Counted from the stretch's first letter, positions 37,029 to 46,861 are shown. The stretch is DNA of 64,000 nucleotides from Paenibacillus melissococcoides (GCA_944800085.1 CALYLO010000003.1:434001-498000); one strand, 5' to 3'. Numbers and translations are program-made. Notes: generated by a model not told the origin, from the sequence alone.

Positions 37029-37232
37029 ACTTTTTTAAAATGTCCTTTACATGGGGGACAGTTTATAGCACGTTGGGTTTCTTTTTTTCTGTGAAAATCC
37101 AAACGCACTCATGAACGATTATCGTCTTTAAAAAGCAGCAGTTTTCTGAGAAATGACCATAAGATGCCCGGTCCACCTTCTTTGAAGGGGCCTTGTTTAA
37201 AATCGCTATGTTTCGTCAATGCTGTAAGGTTA

Positions 37233-38386
37233 GTTGATCTGCATGAGTGGTGCTTGTGGTCCACCTTCGATGTAAATTTGTTTGTTCTTCAGCATGTGGT
37301 AAGCAATGATAAGTATCTTACGTGAAATGGCAATGCAAGCTTTTTTCTTTCCTCGTCGTGAAGCAATCTTCCAGAACTTTGTTGCCAAGACCGTGTTTCG
37401 TGAGCGAGCGATTGCCCAAGACGCTTCGCATAGTGTCACTTTTGCATGAGGATTGCCTTTTACGCTTTTTGTACTTTTTTTTGCCTGCACTCTCGTGGTT
37501 GCCGGGTGCTACGCCAGCCCAAGAGGCAAGGTGATCTGCGGATGGAAATTGCTCCATATCGGCCGCGATTTCTGCAAGGAGTGCTGCAGCTGTTCGTTCG
37601 CTAACACCTGGAATGGTCTGAAGCAGTTCGTACTCCGTCCGATAGAGCTCCAAGTGATCGTTAATTTCGGCTTCCAACCGAGCAATGGACTTCTCTAAGT
37701 ATTCGATATGCTCCCAACAATCTTTAATCAATCGAATTTGATGCGGGGTCATCGTGCCAAAAAGAGAGTCAGTAACTTCACTTTTTTTGTTCTTGATCGA
37801 ACCCTTGACGCTCGCTTCAAATCTTCCGCGTCAACGTAACCTTTTTCGATTAAGCGTTGCAACAAACTGCGCCCGGAAACACCGAATACGTCTGAGATGA
37901 CACTGCCTAGCTTGACGTTACCTGCTTCAAGATACTTCTGGATCGGTTTTTCTCCGCTGTTAGGGAGCCGATTCGTTTTTTTCGAAGTCGGCAGAGGTCC
38001 CGTAGCTCCCTTAAGTCCTCGGATGGCACAAAGCTGGGCTCAATTAGACCGACTCGAAGCAGCTTCGCGATCCATTCGGCATCACAAACATCCGTCTTGC
38101 GGCCAGGAACATTCTTAATGCGCTGCGCATTCGCCAGTACGACGGTGAAGTAGCCTTCAAGGATGTTGTAGACAGGTTTCCAATAGATTCCCGTGCTCTC
38201 CATTGCGATGTGTGTAACGCCTTGGGACTCCAGGTACTTAAGCAGTTCGAAAAGATGTTTGGTCATCGTTCCAAAGCTTCGGATCTCGCTGTGGGCCTCC
38301 CCCGCAGCATCTGTGGTCATCACACAAACGACGATTGTCTCTTGGTGAACGTCCATTCCAGCACAGCGTTCAAGCAATACTTCCAT
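37233..38386 (-). pseudogene. IS110-family transposase with several frameshifts
   Basis: Starts at ATG 38386 (MEVLLERCAGMDVHQETIVV; Asp of the DEDD site) after GGAGGGAAG, and is readable to about 37907 (GRKTDVCDAEWIAKLLRVGL). A shift near 37900-37800 leads to LLQTIPGVSERTAAALLAEI and LASWAGVAPGNHESAGKKK, and another in an A run near 37480 to KGNPHAKVTLCEASWAIARS and the C-terminus at 37233. At least two frameshifts, so inactive. Element ends were not found. Confidence 0.8.
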
Positions 38387-38656
38387 CTTGGCTTCCCTCC
38401 ATAACTGAAATGCATGACGGCGGATGAATTCGAGCTTGAGCATTTTTCTGTTCGCGGTTCTCTGGGCATACAGAGCCAGCACAGGTTTGTACACAGAACT
38501 CATCCTCAACAGTTTATTTGTCGGGGTTACACCACCATTAAAAAGAACGTGTTTCGCGTCATGTAGTAGCAGTATGGGAAATAGGTCCGACCACTAAACC
38601 CTCGCTATTTTCATGCTAGGTTTGCGAACGAGAGTTCATGAATGTTTATTTTGCCG

Positions 38657-38687
38657 TTGACTTTGCCCGTAGGGGAAAGCGTACAGT
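38657..38687 (+). promoter_or_regulatory. MerR-type promoter with 19-bp spacer and dyad operator
   Basis: TTGACT (38657-38662) and TACAGT (38682-38687) are 19 nt apart, and the spacer holds CTTTGCCC/GGGGAAAG (38661-38679). The overlong spacer with a central dyad is the mark of promoters twisted open by MerR-family regulators, and the downstream gene encodes one, so autoregulation is likely. Confidence 0.7.
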
Positions 38688-38754
38688 GAAAGGGAACAAA
38701 GATTGATATATAAAGCCTTTCCGCCGTTAAAAAATGAAGAATGGAGGTGACCTC

Positions 38755-39577
38755 TTGCTTTCGATTGGAGAATTCTCGAAGATATGCGGCGTATCTGCAA
38801 AAACGCTTCGGTATTATGATGAGATCGGACTCATCCAGCCCGATGAGATTAATCCGGAAAACGGTTATCGGTATTATTCCATCAGTCAGCTCAAAAAGAT
38901 GCTCTTGATTAACCGTCTGAAATCTTATTCTTTTTCTCTGGAAGAAATTAAAGACATTTTGGAATGGGAAGAGGATCAAGCAGAAGAGAAGGTTTGTTCT
39001 GCCCTGCCGCAAGCGAAGGGAAGTACAGGAAAAGATCGATGCTTTCGCCTATGCCCTCAATCAAATGAACCGGGATATTTCGAATTTGGAGAAGGGCATG
39101 CCAATGATGGCACACCTTGACCATATAGAGGTGCAGCTTGTTGAAACCGGGCCAATGAATATCCTTTCTATGCGGCAGATGCTGAGCAGTGATGACTATG
39201 CTGTAGGCTATGGAACGTATTTTAGCGGGCTCTATGCAAAGATTGCGACTGAAAAACTTACCCTGCTTGGTGCGCCGATGACGATTTATCACAGCCCGGA
39301 ATACAATCCGGCCGGCAACGACACAGAGTTTGCCATCCCGATAGCGGAAGCGGTAAAGGGAACGAGACATTTGCCCGGCGGCCTCTGTGCGAAATCTGTG
39401 CTGCACGGTTCATACGCCGACTTGACGTCGGTCTATGCCAGACTGAGGGAATGGATAGAAAATGAAGGCTATGAATTGATAAAGGCACCCTATGAAGTGT
39501 ATATCACCGCCCCCAATCAAGCGGCCGTTCCTGAAGACATCGTTACCCAGGTATATTTTCCCGTAAAGAAAAAATAA
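38755..39577 (+). pseudogene. MerR-family regulator with GyrI-like domain, frameshifted
   Basis: From TTG 38755 (GGAGGTGACC upstream): MerR winged helix LSIGEFSKICGVSAKTLRYY, DEIGLIQPDEINPENGYRYY. The frame breaks around 38990-39010 (after EEDQAEEK). The other frame, open from 39065 or before, gives the coiled linker ALNQMNRDISNLEKG and an effector-binding domain to 39577 (VYARLREWIENEGYELIKAP). One small indel would join both into a protein of about 274 residues. Likely a drug-sensing BmrR/GyrI type; ligand unknown. Confidence 0.75.
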
Positions 39578-39599
39578 CGTTTGTAGAGAGGTACCTATC

Positions 39600-40615
39600 A
39601 TGCAAAGAAGTTACTGGCCAACGACAGAATGGCAAGCCGCAGACCCGGCAGCTTTGGAAATGGACGCTGACAAGCTGTTAGAGCTTGAACCTGCGATAAA
39701 AGCGGAGTACAGCGATATTAACGGCATTGTTGTAGTGAAAAAAGGATACATTGCTTATGAAAGATATTTTAATGGCTATGGCCCGGATGCCGCCCACCAC
39801 GTGGCGTCTGTAACGAAAAGCGTCTTATCTGCTCTCATTGGGATTGCCATAGATGCAGGATATATTCAGAATGTGAATCAGAAGGTCCTTGATTTTTTCC
39901 CCGAGTATGCGGCCGCTGGTGCTGATAGGCAGAAGCGGGACATCACGATACGTCATCTCCTCACGATGACGGCTCCCTATCCATTTGAGGACTGGCATGA
40001 ACCGTTGGACAAGCTGTGCATGCAGCCCGATTGGGTAAATTACACACTGGATTTGCTGGGCCAAAAAGGGAGTATCGGAGCTTTCAAATATTCTACCGCC
40101 GGGGCGCACCTGCTGTCAGCGATTATCACTCGCAGCACAGGAAAAAGTGCCCGCGACTTTGCCAACGAACATCTATTTAAGCCGATTGGGATGAGAGAAA
40201 TCCCGGATATGGGAATGAAATCTTTGACGATTTATTCGGGAAAAACGTGAAAGGACGGGTTACGGATCCGCACGGCAACTCCACGGGAGGATGGGGACTT
40301 ACGCTAACGCCCCGGGATATGGCCCGTTTTGGCGTTCTGTATCTGAACCTTGGCAAGTGGGACCATCTTCAGGTGATTTCGAAGACATGGATTGACGAAT
40401 CAACGGTGATGAACCCCAATCATTACGGGTATCTGTGGTGGCTGCGCGAAGAGGACGGAGTCTTTGCCTACTCGGCACTAGGCGATGGCGGTAATGTCAT
40501 TTGCTGCATTCCGGAAAAGGACCTGGTCGTAGCCATTGCATCCGAATTCAGCATGAATCCGCGTGATCGATGGACACTGATTAAGGAAGGCATTATCCCG
40601 GCTGTAATGGATTAA
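39600..40615 (+). pseudogene. Beta-lactamase-like serine hydrolase, one frameshift
   Basis: Class C-like hydrolase: HHVASVTKSVLSALIG holds the SxxK nucleophile (Ser/Lys near residues 71-74), and KYSTAGAHLLS the Tyr motif. At about 40222 a T is missing (TCTTTGAC where MKSFDDLFGKNVKG is expected), sending the frame to a stop at 40250. The remainder (40247-40615, VTDPHGNSTGGWGLTLTPRD) continues in the next frame. It directly follows the MerR gene and may have been its target. Confidence 0.8.
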
Positions 40616-41056
40616 ATATATTTTCCCCAAGACAGTTAAGGATACAAGTAGCCCAGCAATAAATTGTTCGAGCTTCCCCCAAAGGGAGTGTCTCACAGGC
40701 ACTGCAAAATGATGGAGATGACGAGGTAACAGAGAATGTGGATGCGGGAAAAACGGCAGCGCGCAAACCGGTGGAAGATGGATGAAGCAGTGAAATGCTG
40801 CGTGGATGCATCAATTACTGCTCTTTAAGCCGCTATATGATGAAATTCCTGCAAAAGTACATGATGTTCATCGTTTTTTGTCTTTTATCGATTGAATAGT
40901 CAGAAATTGATGCCGTTTTGCAGGATTCCCTGCAACGGAGTACACGCCATAAAGGAAAGCTGCAGTTTTGCAGTTTTCGGCGATAGATATCTTCTCAAAA
41001 GATGTACGAATCAGGATAGTAAGAACTTTTGCCGAGCGTTCTAACACGAAGGTTGG
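40616..41056. other. Intergenic stretch without recognisable gene
   Basis: No gene seen. TGCAGTTTTGCAGTTTT near 40965 is a short direct repeat; the open frames are short and lack ribosome sites. Confidence 0.4.
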
Positions 41057-41227
41057 ATGCAAGTTCGATAAGCTAAAAGTCCTGATCGATATAGTCATCA
41101 TCAATATAAACATCCAACTAAAATGGGCAAGGTAACAATACCTCATCCGAATAAAGACTGGCCGCGTAAAACAGTGGATAGCATTCTGAAATAGGCGGGG
41201 CTGAAAGAGGCCCTCTGTAAAGGATAA
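41057..41227 (+). pseudogene. hicA: HicA toxin remnant
   Basis: The frame reads RYSHHQYKHPTKMGKVTIPH followed by PNKDWPRKTVDSILK, a stop (TAG), then AGLKE. SHHQYKHPTK and VTIPHPNKDLPRGTV-type sequences are the hallmark of HicA mRNA interferases (active His in the first block). A stop also lies near the beginning and part of the N-terminus is missing, so the toxin is dead. hicB follows. Confidence 0.75.
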
Positions 41228-41302
41228 ACATAAAATTTAAAAATTCATGTAACACCAGTTTCTCACGTTGACCGAAGAACATTGAGGGAGTTGAAGAAAA
41301 AT

Positions 41303-41613
41303 ATGAAAGACCGATATATCTTTCCTGCGATCTTCGATTATGCGGATGATGGTATTTCCGTCAAGTTCCCGGATTTACCCGGTGCATTTTCTTGCGGGGA
41401 GACCGACGAAGAGGCGTTTCGTATGGCAAAAGAATGTCTTGCGTTGCACTTGTACGGTTGGAACAAGACGGAGAAAAGATTCCGGAACCAACCCGTACGC
41501 TTGACCTTAGACTCGATGCTAACGAGTCCGCCGTTCTCATCGACGTATGGATGCCGCCATTCCGTGACTATATGGCGGAGAAGGCTGTGAAGAAAACGTT
41601 AACCATTCCGTAA
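41303..41613 (+). pseudogene. hicB: HicB antitoxin, frameshifted and truncated
   Basis: KDRYIFPAIFDYADDGISVK, FPDLPGAFSCGETDEEAFRM is the HicB partial-RNaseH fold. One G seems lost at about 41459 (expected GWEQDGEKIPEPT), after which the other frame continues LDANESAVLIDVWMPPFRDY to TIP. A stop then stands where the usual KWLN and C-terminal HTH would follow. Both partners of the pair are inactive, so there is no unmatched toxin. Confidence 0.75.
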
Positions 41614-41848
41614 TGGCTTAACCGACCGTAAGTCATACGAAAAAAGGCCCTGTTGAATAAATCGGGGTTTAACGATATTCGACGCCTGTCATACTTTTCC
41701 TGAATCATGGGGAGAATGTTTATAAGGCGGGATAAACTGCACCTACAGTTCCCTGACTGATGGGGAGAGTGCGAATAAGGCTCGGCGCGTATGCATTTAC
41801 TTGGTCTCCAGGGAGTTGCTTTTAATGAATATAAGCTGCTGAGAAGAC

Positions 41849-41887
41849 AAAGCCCCACAAGCGGATACATCCCGCCGGGGACTTTTT
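41849..41887 (+). terminator. Terminator-like hairpin
   Basis: AAAGCCCC (41849-41856) pairs with GGGGACTTT (41877-41885, one bulge) and runs into TTTTT. No gene could be assigned to 41640-41848; the hairpin may be left from a lost gene. Confidence 0.5.
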
Positions 41888-42010
41888 CCATTACTTACCA
41901 TGATAGCTTAGCAGTCTTACGGCTTGTTGAACGTGCTTCCCCCAATGCCAGCGATGAAAGCAGCGGACTCTGGCATTGGCGATGTTTTCCCTGATCAAGG
42001 GAGAACTGCT

Positions 42011-42622
42011 TTACGATATTTTTCCCGGCTCATTCGATAAATCGATGTCATATTCCATTCTTTTGGCCGTGCGTTCGGCAACGTCCCGGCCCAGTAGCCG
42101 GCTGACGAGATGGAAGGACATATTGATGCCCGCCGAGATGCCGCCGGATGTGACGATGTTGCCTTCATCGACATATTTGACGTCCCGCTTCACCGTCAAG
42201 CTAGGGTAGTCCTTTTCCAAACGGTCGCAGGAGTTCCAATGCGTTGTTACTGTCTTGCCGTCGAGCAATCCGGCTTCTGCCAAGATTAAGGCCCCGGTGC
42301 AGACGGAGGCCATAATATTCACTTCATCCATACGGCTCTTCACCCATTGAGTCGTCGTCTTGTTATACATTTCCGTCCGGCTACCCGGTCCGCCGGGCAC
42401 GATGAGAATATCGAAGCGAGGCGCATTGTCATAGCTGTAATCGGGCTGTACTTTCAACCCGTTCCGCGCGGTTACCAGCTTGCCGTCTTCTGAGACGGTC
42501 TGGACGAGAAAAGGTCTGGCTGTAGTGTCAGACGAATGCTCGGTTACGGCGAATACTTCAAATGGCCCTGCGAAATCAAGTACCTCTACGTCGTTATAGA
42601 GCAAAATTCCTGCATGAATCAC
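42011..42622 (-). CDS. DJ-1/PfpI family protein (GATase1-like)
   Basis: 203 residues from GTG 42622 (MIHAGILLYNDVEVLDFAGP), with AGGAGGAA 9 nt upstream; an ATG at 42649 or 42697 would lengthen it without family likeness. The nucleophile elbow is SVCTGALILAEAGLLDG, and HWNSCDRLEKDYP follows, as in isonitrile hydratase-like and GlxA N-terminal proteins. No AraC domain follows. Substrate unknown. Confidence 0.82.
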   Translation of the reverse strand: MIHAGILLYNDVEVLDFAGPFEVFAVTEHSSDTTARPFLVQTVSEDGKLVTARNGLKVQPDYSYDNAPRFDILIVPGGPGSRTEMYNKTTTQWVKSRMDEVNIMASVCTGALILAEAGLLDGKTVTTHWNSCDRLEKDYPSLTVKRDVKYVDEGNIVTSGGISAGINMSFHLVSRLLGRDVAERTAKRMEYDIDLSNEPGKIS

Positions 42623-42720
42623 GGCTCGTTGATTCCTCCTATATCCCATTTGGCTGTTGCATGTCGCCATTTTATCAGGCTGCACAGGGAAAAGCATGAC
42701 GATAAAGGGCTATAAAATAA

Positions 42721-42745
42721 GAACAAATTTTAAATTGTTATGTTC
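42721..42745. promoter_or_regulatory. AT-rich dyad upstream of the DJ-1/PfpI gene
   Basis: GAACAAATTTTAAATTG and TATGTTC form a near-symmetrical sequence about 100 nt before the gene on the minus strand, possibly an operator. Confidence 0.25.
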
Positions 42746-42795
42746 TGGAAATCAATCCGGTTCGGCGGGATGGGATGTGCGTTGCACGATTTTTA

Positions 42796-42824
42796 TTGGA
42801 GAATTCGGCGAAATACGGTAAAAT
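42796..42824 (+). promoter_or_regulatory. Promoter of the VanZ-RDD gene
   Basis: TTGGAG (42796-42801), 17 nt, TAAAAT (42819-42824): a sound sigma-A promoter about 120 nt before the start. Confidence 0.6.
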
Positions 42825-42945
42825 AAACGAGCGTTGAAGGAATAGCCGTATACGTCTGCGTCGAAAATAAGACTTCCGTGTGCGGCAGCCATACGCTATA
42901 TACATACAAAACATGACTGTGCAACAAAGGGGTAAGCCAGTAACG

Positions 42946-44445
42946 ATGAATGCTTATTTATTTCCGATCAAAATCGCGTTGTTTACGTTTCCGATCGCAG
43001 CGTTTTTTCTGACGCTCCCGTTTTTAATCGTGCAGTACCGCAAATACGGCTATGTGAATAAGGTACGGTCGTTGGTGCTGTACTCGATGCTGCTGTATTT
43101 TATTTCCGCATACTATCTCGTCATTCTGCCTCTGCCGGCCAATCGCGACAATTGCGTGCCTGGCGGCAGCGGGGTATTTTCGCAGTGGATTCCATTTACC
43201 TTTATCCGTGACATTATGAAGGAGACGAATGTCGTCTGGTCACAGCCTTCAACCTATGTGCAGATATTAGGGGAGCGGTCATTCTGGCAGGCGGCTTTCA
43301 ACGTGGCTCTGACGCTGCCGCTCGGGGTATATTTGCGTTATTATTTCCAGAAATCGTTCCTGGGGACGACGCTCATTGCCTTTATCGTGTCCCTCTTCTT
43401 CGAGACGACGCAGCGCACGGGCTTGTACGGGCTGTATGCATGCCCATACCGGCTGTTCGATGTCGATGATTTGCTTCTCAATACGGTCGGCGGGATGCTT
43501 GGATTTTTGCTGGCTCCCTTGATTACGTATTTCCTGCCGCACAGCAGCCAACTGGATGCGGACGTGGATCTGACGCGCAGGCCGGTCGGCTTTATTCGCC
43601 GGGCCATTGCGCTATGGCTCGACTATTTGTGCATTGGCTTTATTTACTGGATTATCGCCATATTTATGGTCGCAGCCAACGGCAATGACGTGGATCAGTT
43701 CCTGAATTATTTGCAGACTAACGGATGGGTGCTGGCTGCCACGATTTTTGTTTATTTCATGCTGGTGCCTCTGTGGACGGAAGGGAAGACGTTCGGCAAA
43801 TGGGTGACGCGCATTCATCTGATCGATGACCGCTTGGCGGCGGATCCGGAGCGGACGAACAAGCTTTCTTTCAAGGGTCTGCTCATCCGGTACGGCTTGC
43901 TGTATTTCGGCATCGGCGGGATCAATTATGTATTTTTCTACGTGCTGAATTCCGGCTATCTGGCTGAACTGGGCGGATTCGCGCCGATCGTCATCATTTT
44001 AGGGCTCGTCTTCAATGCGTTCGTGGGTCTGCATGTGCTGCTGCATATTTTCCGCCGGGATAAACGTCTTTTCTATGAGAAAATAAGCGGTACCCGCAAC
44101 GCTATCACGATCCCGGAGCGCATGCTGCCTTACGCGGGCACGGCCGACCCGAAGGAGACGAAGGAGGATGCGGAGGAGAATCCGCCAGTCCGCCGCACGA
44201 TGGAGTTCCAGGACGGATCGCAGCTAATAATTCGGGCGGATGCCGTGGCGGAGCCTAAGAAGGAGGAGTCTTCCGAAGAACTCGTGGAGCCTCGGGATGC
44301 TCACTCGGGCGAGCCCGATGCAGGGGCGAAGCAGGAAGAGGCGTCCGGCGAAGACGAAGCGAAGCAATGGAGCCGGGAGGAGCAGGTAGAGAAGGAATTG
44401 TCGCGGCTTCGCGCCAAGCTGGATCAAGACCGGTCCGATAAATAG
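42946..44445 (+). CDS. VanZ-like and RDD domain membrane protein
   Basis: 499 residues from ATG 42946 (MNAYLFPIKIALFTFPIAAF). The first ~205 residues form a VanZ-like domain (five spans, NVALTLPLGVYLRYYF, RLFDVDDLLLNTVGGMLGF), followed by an RDD domain (RPVGFIRRAIALWLDYLCIG, about 219 on; GKWVTRIHLIDD) and a Glu/Lys-rich cytosolic tail (about 395-499). VanZ proteins affect glycopeptide resistance in enterococci, but most homologues have no known role. Earlier starts (42880, 42913) are possible. Confidence 0.82.
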   Translation: MNAYLFPIKIALFTFPIAAFFLTLPFLIVQYRKYGYVNKVRSLVLYSMLLYFISAYYLVILPLPANRDNCVPGGSGVFSQWIPFTFIRDIMKETNVVWSQPSTYVQILGERSFWQAAFNVALTLPLGVYLRYYFQKSFLGTTLIAFIVSLFFETTQRTGLYGLYACPYRLFDVDDLLLNTVGGMLGFLLAPLITYFLPHSSQLDADVDLTRRPVGFIRRAIALWLDYLCIGFIYWIIAIFMVAANGNDVDQFLNYLQTNGWVLAATIFVYFMLVPLWTEGKTFGKWVTRIHLIDDRLAADPERTNKLSFKGLLIRYGLLYFGIGGINYVFFYVLNSGYLAELGGFAPIVIILGLVFNAFVGLHVLLHIFRRDKRLFYEKISGTRNAITIPERMLPYAGTADPKETKEDAEENPPVRRTMEFQDGSQLIIRADAVAEPKKEESSEELVEPRDAHSGEPDAGAKQEEASGEDEAKQWSREEQVEKELSRLRAKLDQDRSDK

Positions 44446-44454
44446 GGAAAAGCA

Positions 44455-44496
44455 AAAACGGTCTCCGACCGTCCGGTAGGACGGGGAGACCGTTTT
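44455..44496. terminator. Bidirectional terminator
   Basis: AAAACGGTCTCC (44455-44466) and GGAGACCGTTTT (44485-44496) pair perfectly, with an inner CCGTCC/GGACGG stem. It serves the convergent VanZ-RDD and DUF2627 genes. Confidence 0.85.
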
Positions 44497-44499
44497 GTG

Positions 44500-44868
44500 C
44501 TATGAAGAGGCAGGCGGTTCGGAAGATGAATTGTTACGGGCATCGGCCTGCTGCTGAATCATTGGCTTGAACGAGGCCGGCCGCGGCCCCTTCTTCTTGC
44601 GGAAGCGGGGAGCGACATAATTCCGCTTGCGGTCGCGGTAGAACACCCAGCCGCCGATAAAGGCGACTCCGATGGCGAACATGGCGAAGCCCCCGAGGAA
44701 AGGAAGCCAGCCGAAGGATGGGGCGGCGAGGCTGTCATTCCCATGGTCGGCGATGTAATCGAAGATGACGTTCTTCATCGTCAGAAAGCCGAAGGTCGCG
44801 AGCAGGCCCGGAATGACGAGCAGCAATATAGCAATAAAGCGGGTTATCACATGCGTATCCTGTCTCAT
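44500..44868 (-). CDS. DUF2627 membrane protein (YqzF-like)
   Basis: 122 residues with two membrane spans (about 9-31 and 53-76) and a basic/Ser-rich C-terminal tail. TRFIAILLLVIPGLLATFGF and MKNVIFDYI match DUF2627, whose B. subtilis member YqzF also lies beside the bkd genes. AGGTGATC precedes the ATG. Function unknown. Confidence 0.78.
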   Translation of the reverse strand: MRQDTHVITRFIAILLLVIPGLLATFGFLTMKNVIFDYIADHGNDSLAAPSFGWLPFLGGFAMFAIGVAFIGGWVFYRDRKRNYVAPRFRKKKGPRPASFKPMIQQQADARNNSSSEPPASS

Positions 44869-45209
44869 GAATTGATCACCTGTCGGAATATGTTCATTCT
44901 TAACTACATTTTATCTTACCTGGAAATCGGGGTATTGTCTAATCGGATTGCGCCCTTGGAACGGGGGCGGTTTGACAGATTCAGGTTTGGCGGTGCCGGA
45001 AAAAGGGAGTACAATAGAACCATTGGATTCGGACGATAAAGTCCAGCGGTATGATGTCAAGTCCCTGATTTATGAGAATTGGAAAATTTCCTTGGCGTGC
45101 AGCAGGATCAATCCCAAAAAAGGCATCACCAAACTAGACCCAGTCGAAAATTAAGTAAAATACCATAATATAACTGGGAATTAGAGAAGAAAATTCTTGA
45201 GCCAAGGCA
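44869..45209. other. Intergenic region left of the IS110 insertion
   Basis: No gene recognised. In an uninterrupted arrangement this would be the region before the bkd cluster; the missing ptb-bcd-buk genes are not present even as fragments. Confidence 0.4.
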
Positions 45210-46454
45210 TTATTGCTCTGTCGGCTTCACCTTCCTTCTGGGCGTATAGAGTTGGTCGTTGCGTAGCAGCACATCGACCAGACGCACAAGTTTTCTTGCC
45301 GTTAAGACGAGGGCACGTTTGTGTTGATGCTTAGGGACTTCATTGAATTTCTTCCGGTAATACTCCCCGAATTCCGGGTCGCGGTTTTTTACCGAGTTGG
45401 CAGCTTCAACTAGGTAATAGCGAAGGAATCGGTTGCCGGAACGAATGCGCTTTGTATCTTCCGCCTCGAAGGAGCCGGATTGGTGCTTGCGCCACGTCAG
45501 ACCCGCATACTTGGCCAAGGCGGCTTGATCCGTGAAGCGGTCGATGTCGCCGATCTCGGCCAGGATGCCTGCGGCATAGACCCGATCAATGCCCGGAATG
45601 GAACGGAGGCACTGGCTGCTGGAAATGCCGTCTAAAATGCGCTCAATCGCCTTGTCGAGCTCTTTAAGCTGACGCTGGATGCTCCGGATCGACTGAATTG
45701 AGGTGCCCAGCACCAAATCAATGGAATCCTCGACAACCTTCGAGAGGCGGTACGAGGCCCGAGCCGCCTTTTGAATACAGCGGGCGACGTGTTCGGGATC
45801 GGGGAAACGATTTCTCCCCTTGTCCTTTAGATAGTCAGCCAAATGGGCGACATCCATATTCCCCATCTCATCCAGGCTATACTTTTCCGAGAGCATTTCC
45901 ATGATGGCATGGCCGAACACGGAACTGTCCACTTCCGCGCGAAAAGCATTGCACTTATAGAACAGATTTTGCAAAAAGTATTGCTTCTCGCGGGTGAGGT
46001 TGTGTACGAGATGGAATCGCATGCGAGTGAGCCGCTGCAAGGCGATGTACTGTTCCTGCATCACGATAGTCGTCGTGAGTCTGCCAAAACGCAGGCGGTC
46101 TGCAATGATCCAGGCATCGATGCGATCGGTTTTGTCCAGGTCGGCATAAGCGTCTTTGAATTTGTTAATCAGCTTCGGATTAATGGTGAACACCTTGGCA
46201 TTCAATTGTTGAAGGGCCTCATCCTCATGCAAGTACATGGCTGGATGCCAGCTGTAGACGGATGTGGCTTCAAGCCCGATATGAACCTCAGAGCAGGCTG
46301 TCTTGACCGCAGCAGAAATGATGCGATCCCGCAAGTAAGAGGCGCCGTGCAGATTGTTGGTGGTCTTGAAGGTCTCCAGGGTGTCGCCATCCGATTTCAT
46401 CAAACAGGCTTCCAGTTCTTCGGAACTGACGTCAATACCGACAAAAAGCTTCAA
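45210..46454 (-). CDS. IS110-family transposase (intact)
   Basis: 414 residues, ATG 46454 after AGGAGGAATTC. N-terminal RuvC-like DEDD domain: FVGIDVSSEELEACLM (Asp), GLEATSVYSWH (Glu), DKTDRIDAWIIADRL (Asp/Asp). C-terminal Tnp20 domain: LRSIPGIDRVYAAGILAEIG and AALAKYAGLTWRKHQSGSFE with the catalytic-serine region. Unlike the older copy at 37233-38386 it is undamaged. It stands between DUF2627 and lpdV, and may have separated the bkd genes from upstream signals. Confidence 0.9.
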   Translation of the reverse strand: MKLFVGIDVSSEELEACLMKSDGDTLETFKTTNNLHGASYLRDRIISAAVKTACSEVHIGLEATSVYSWHPAMYLHEDEALQQLNAKVFTINPKLINKFKDAYADLDKTDRIDAWIIADRLRFGRLTTTIVMQEQYIALQRLTRMRFHLVHNLTREKQYFLQNLFYKCNAFRAEVDSSVFGHAIMEMLSEKYSLDEMGNMDVAHLADYLKDKGRNRFPDPEHVARCIQKAARASYRLSKVVEDSIDLVLGTSIQSIRSIQRQLKELDKAIERILDGISSSQCLRSIPGIDRVYAAGILAEIGDIDRFTDQAALAKYAGLTWRKHQSGSFEAEDTKRIRSGNRFLRYYLVEAANSVKNRDPEFGEYYRKKFNEVPKHQHKRALVLTARKLVRLVDVLLRNDQLYTPRRKVKPTEQ

Positions 46455-46690
46455 GAGAATTCCTCCTTTCTATAAGGGATTCAGGGAACGGACTCTCCGG
46501 ACTGTCTCCGGCGCACTCGCCGATCAATCACCCTCGCATATGAGAACACGCTTCGGTTCATGAGCTGCCCCGACGCTGCTACAGTCGGGCATGAGTTGCC
46601 GAAGGGAACAGCCAGCGGGTAAGAAGTGCAAGCGAGTACCGGAGAAACAGACTTAAAAAGTAGATTGGACTACAGGAGTGAAACGAATTT
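46455..46690 (-). ncRNA. Structured non-coding end of the IS110 element (bridge RNA candidate)
   Basis: The stretch upstream of the transposase has no gene but can pair: CCCGAC (46569-46574)/GTCGGG (46584-46589) and repeated CTCCGG blocks near 46485. IS110-group elements are known to encode a bridge RNA in the non-coding end before the recombinase. That this stretch does so here is inferred from position only. Confidence 0.35.
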
Positions 46691-46861
46691 CCCCGAATGG
46701 AACCCTAAGTTCCATTGTCCGGAGACATTCCGGAAAGTCCAGTCCCCATATTAATTTTCAATGTGCAAGCTGGAAATTTTGAAGGCATTCTATGTTCCTA
46801 TAAAGGACTGGAAAAAGACTCAAAACTGCCTTTAGGAAATACTATACGAGGAGTGCTTGGT

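Larger units (their letters stand above)
35611..37060 (+). mobile_element. IS3-family element with broken orfB
   Basis: The ends form imperfect inverted repeats of about 34 bp: TGTACCCTATCGAGTAGACA at 35611 and, read inward from 37060, TGTCCCCCATGTAAAGGACA, both continuing into TTTAAAAAAGTCT, with 26 of 34 positions alike. Inside are orfA and a frameshifted orfB. No clear target-site duplication is visible. Confidence 0.75.

Noticed and set aside
35605..37066. Target-site duplication of the IS3-type element
   Set aside because: The 3-6 nt flanking the inverted repeats (AAT and GTT) do not match.
41791..41994. 67-codon frame left of the DJ-1/PfpI gene
   Set aside because: It runs through a terminator-like hairpin and has no family likeness.
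46690..46861. Sigma-54 promoter with BkdR control before lpdV
   Set aside because: No TGGCAC-N5-TTGCA type sequence could be found on either strand in this stretch.
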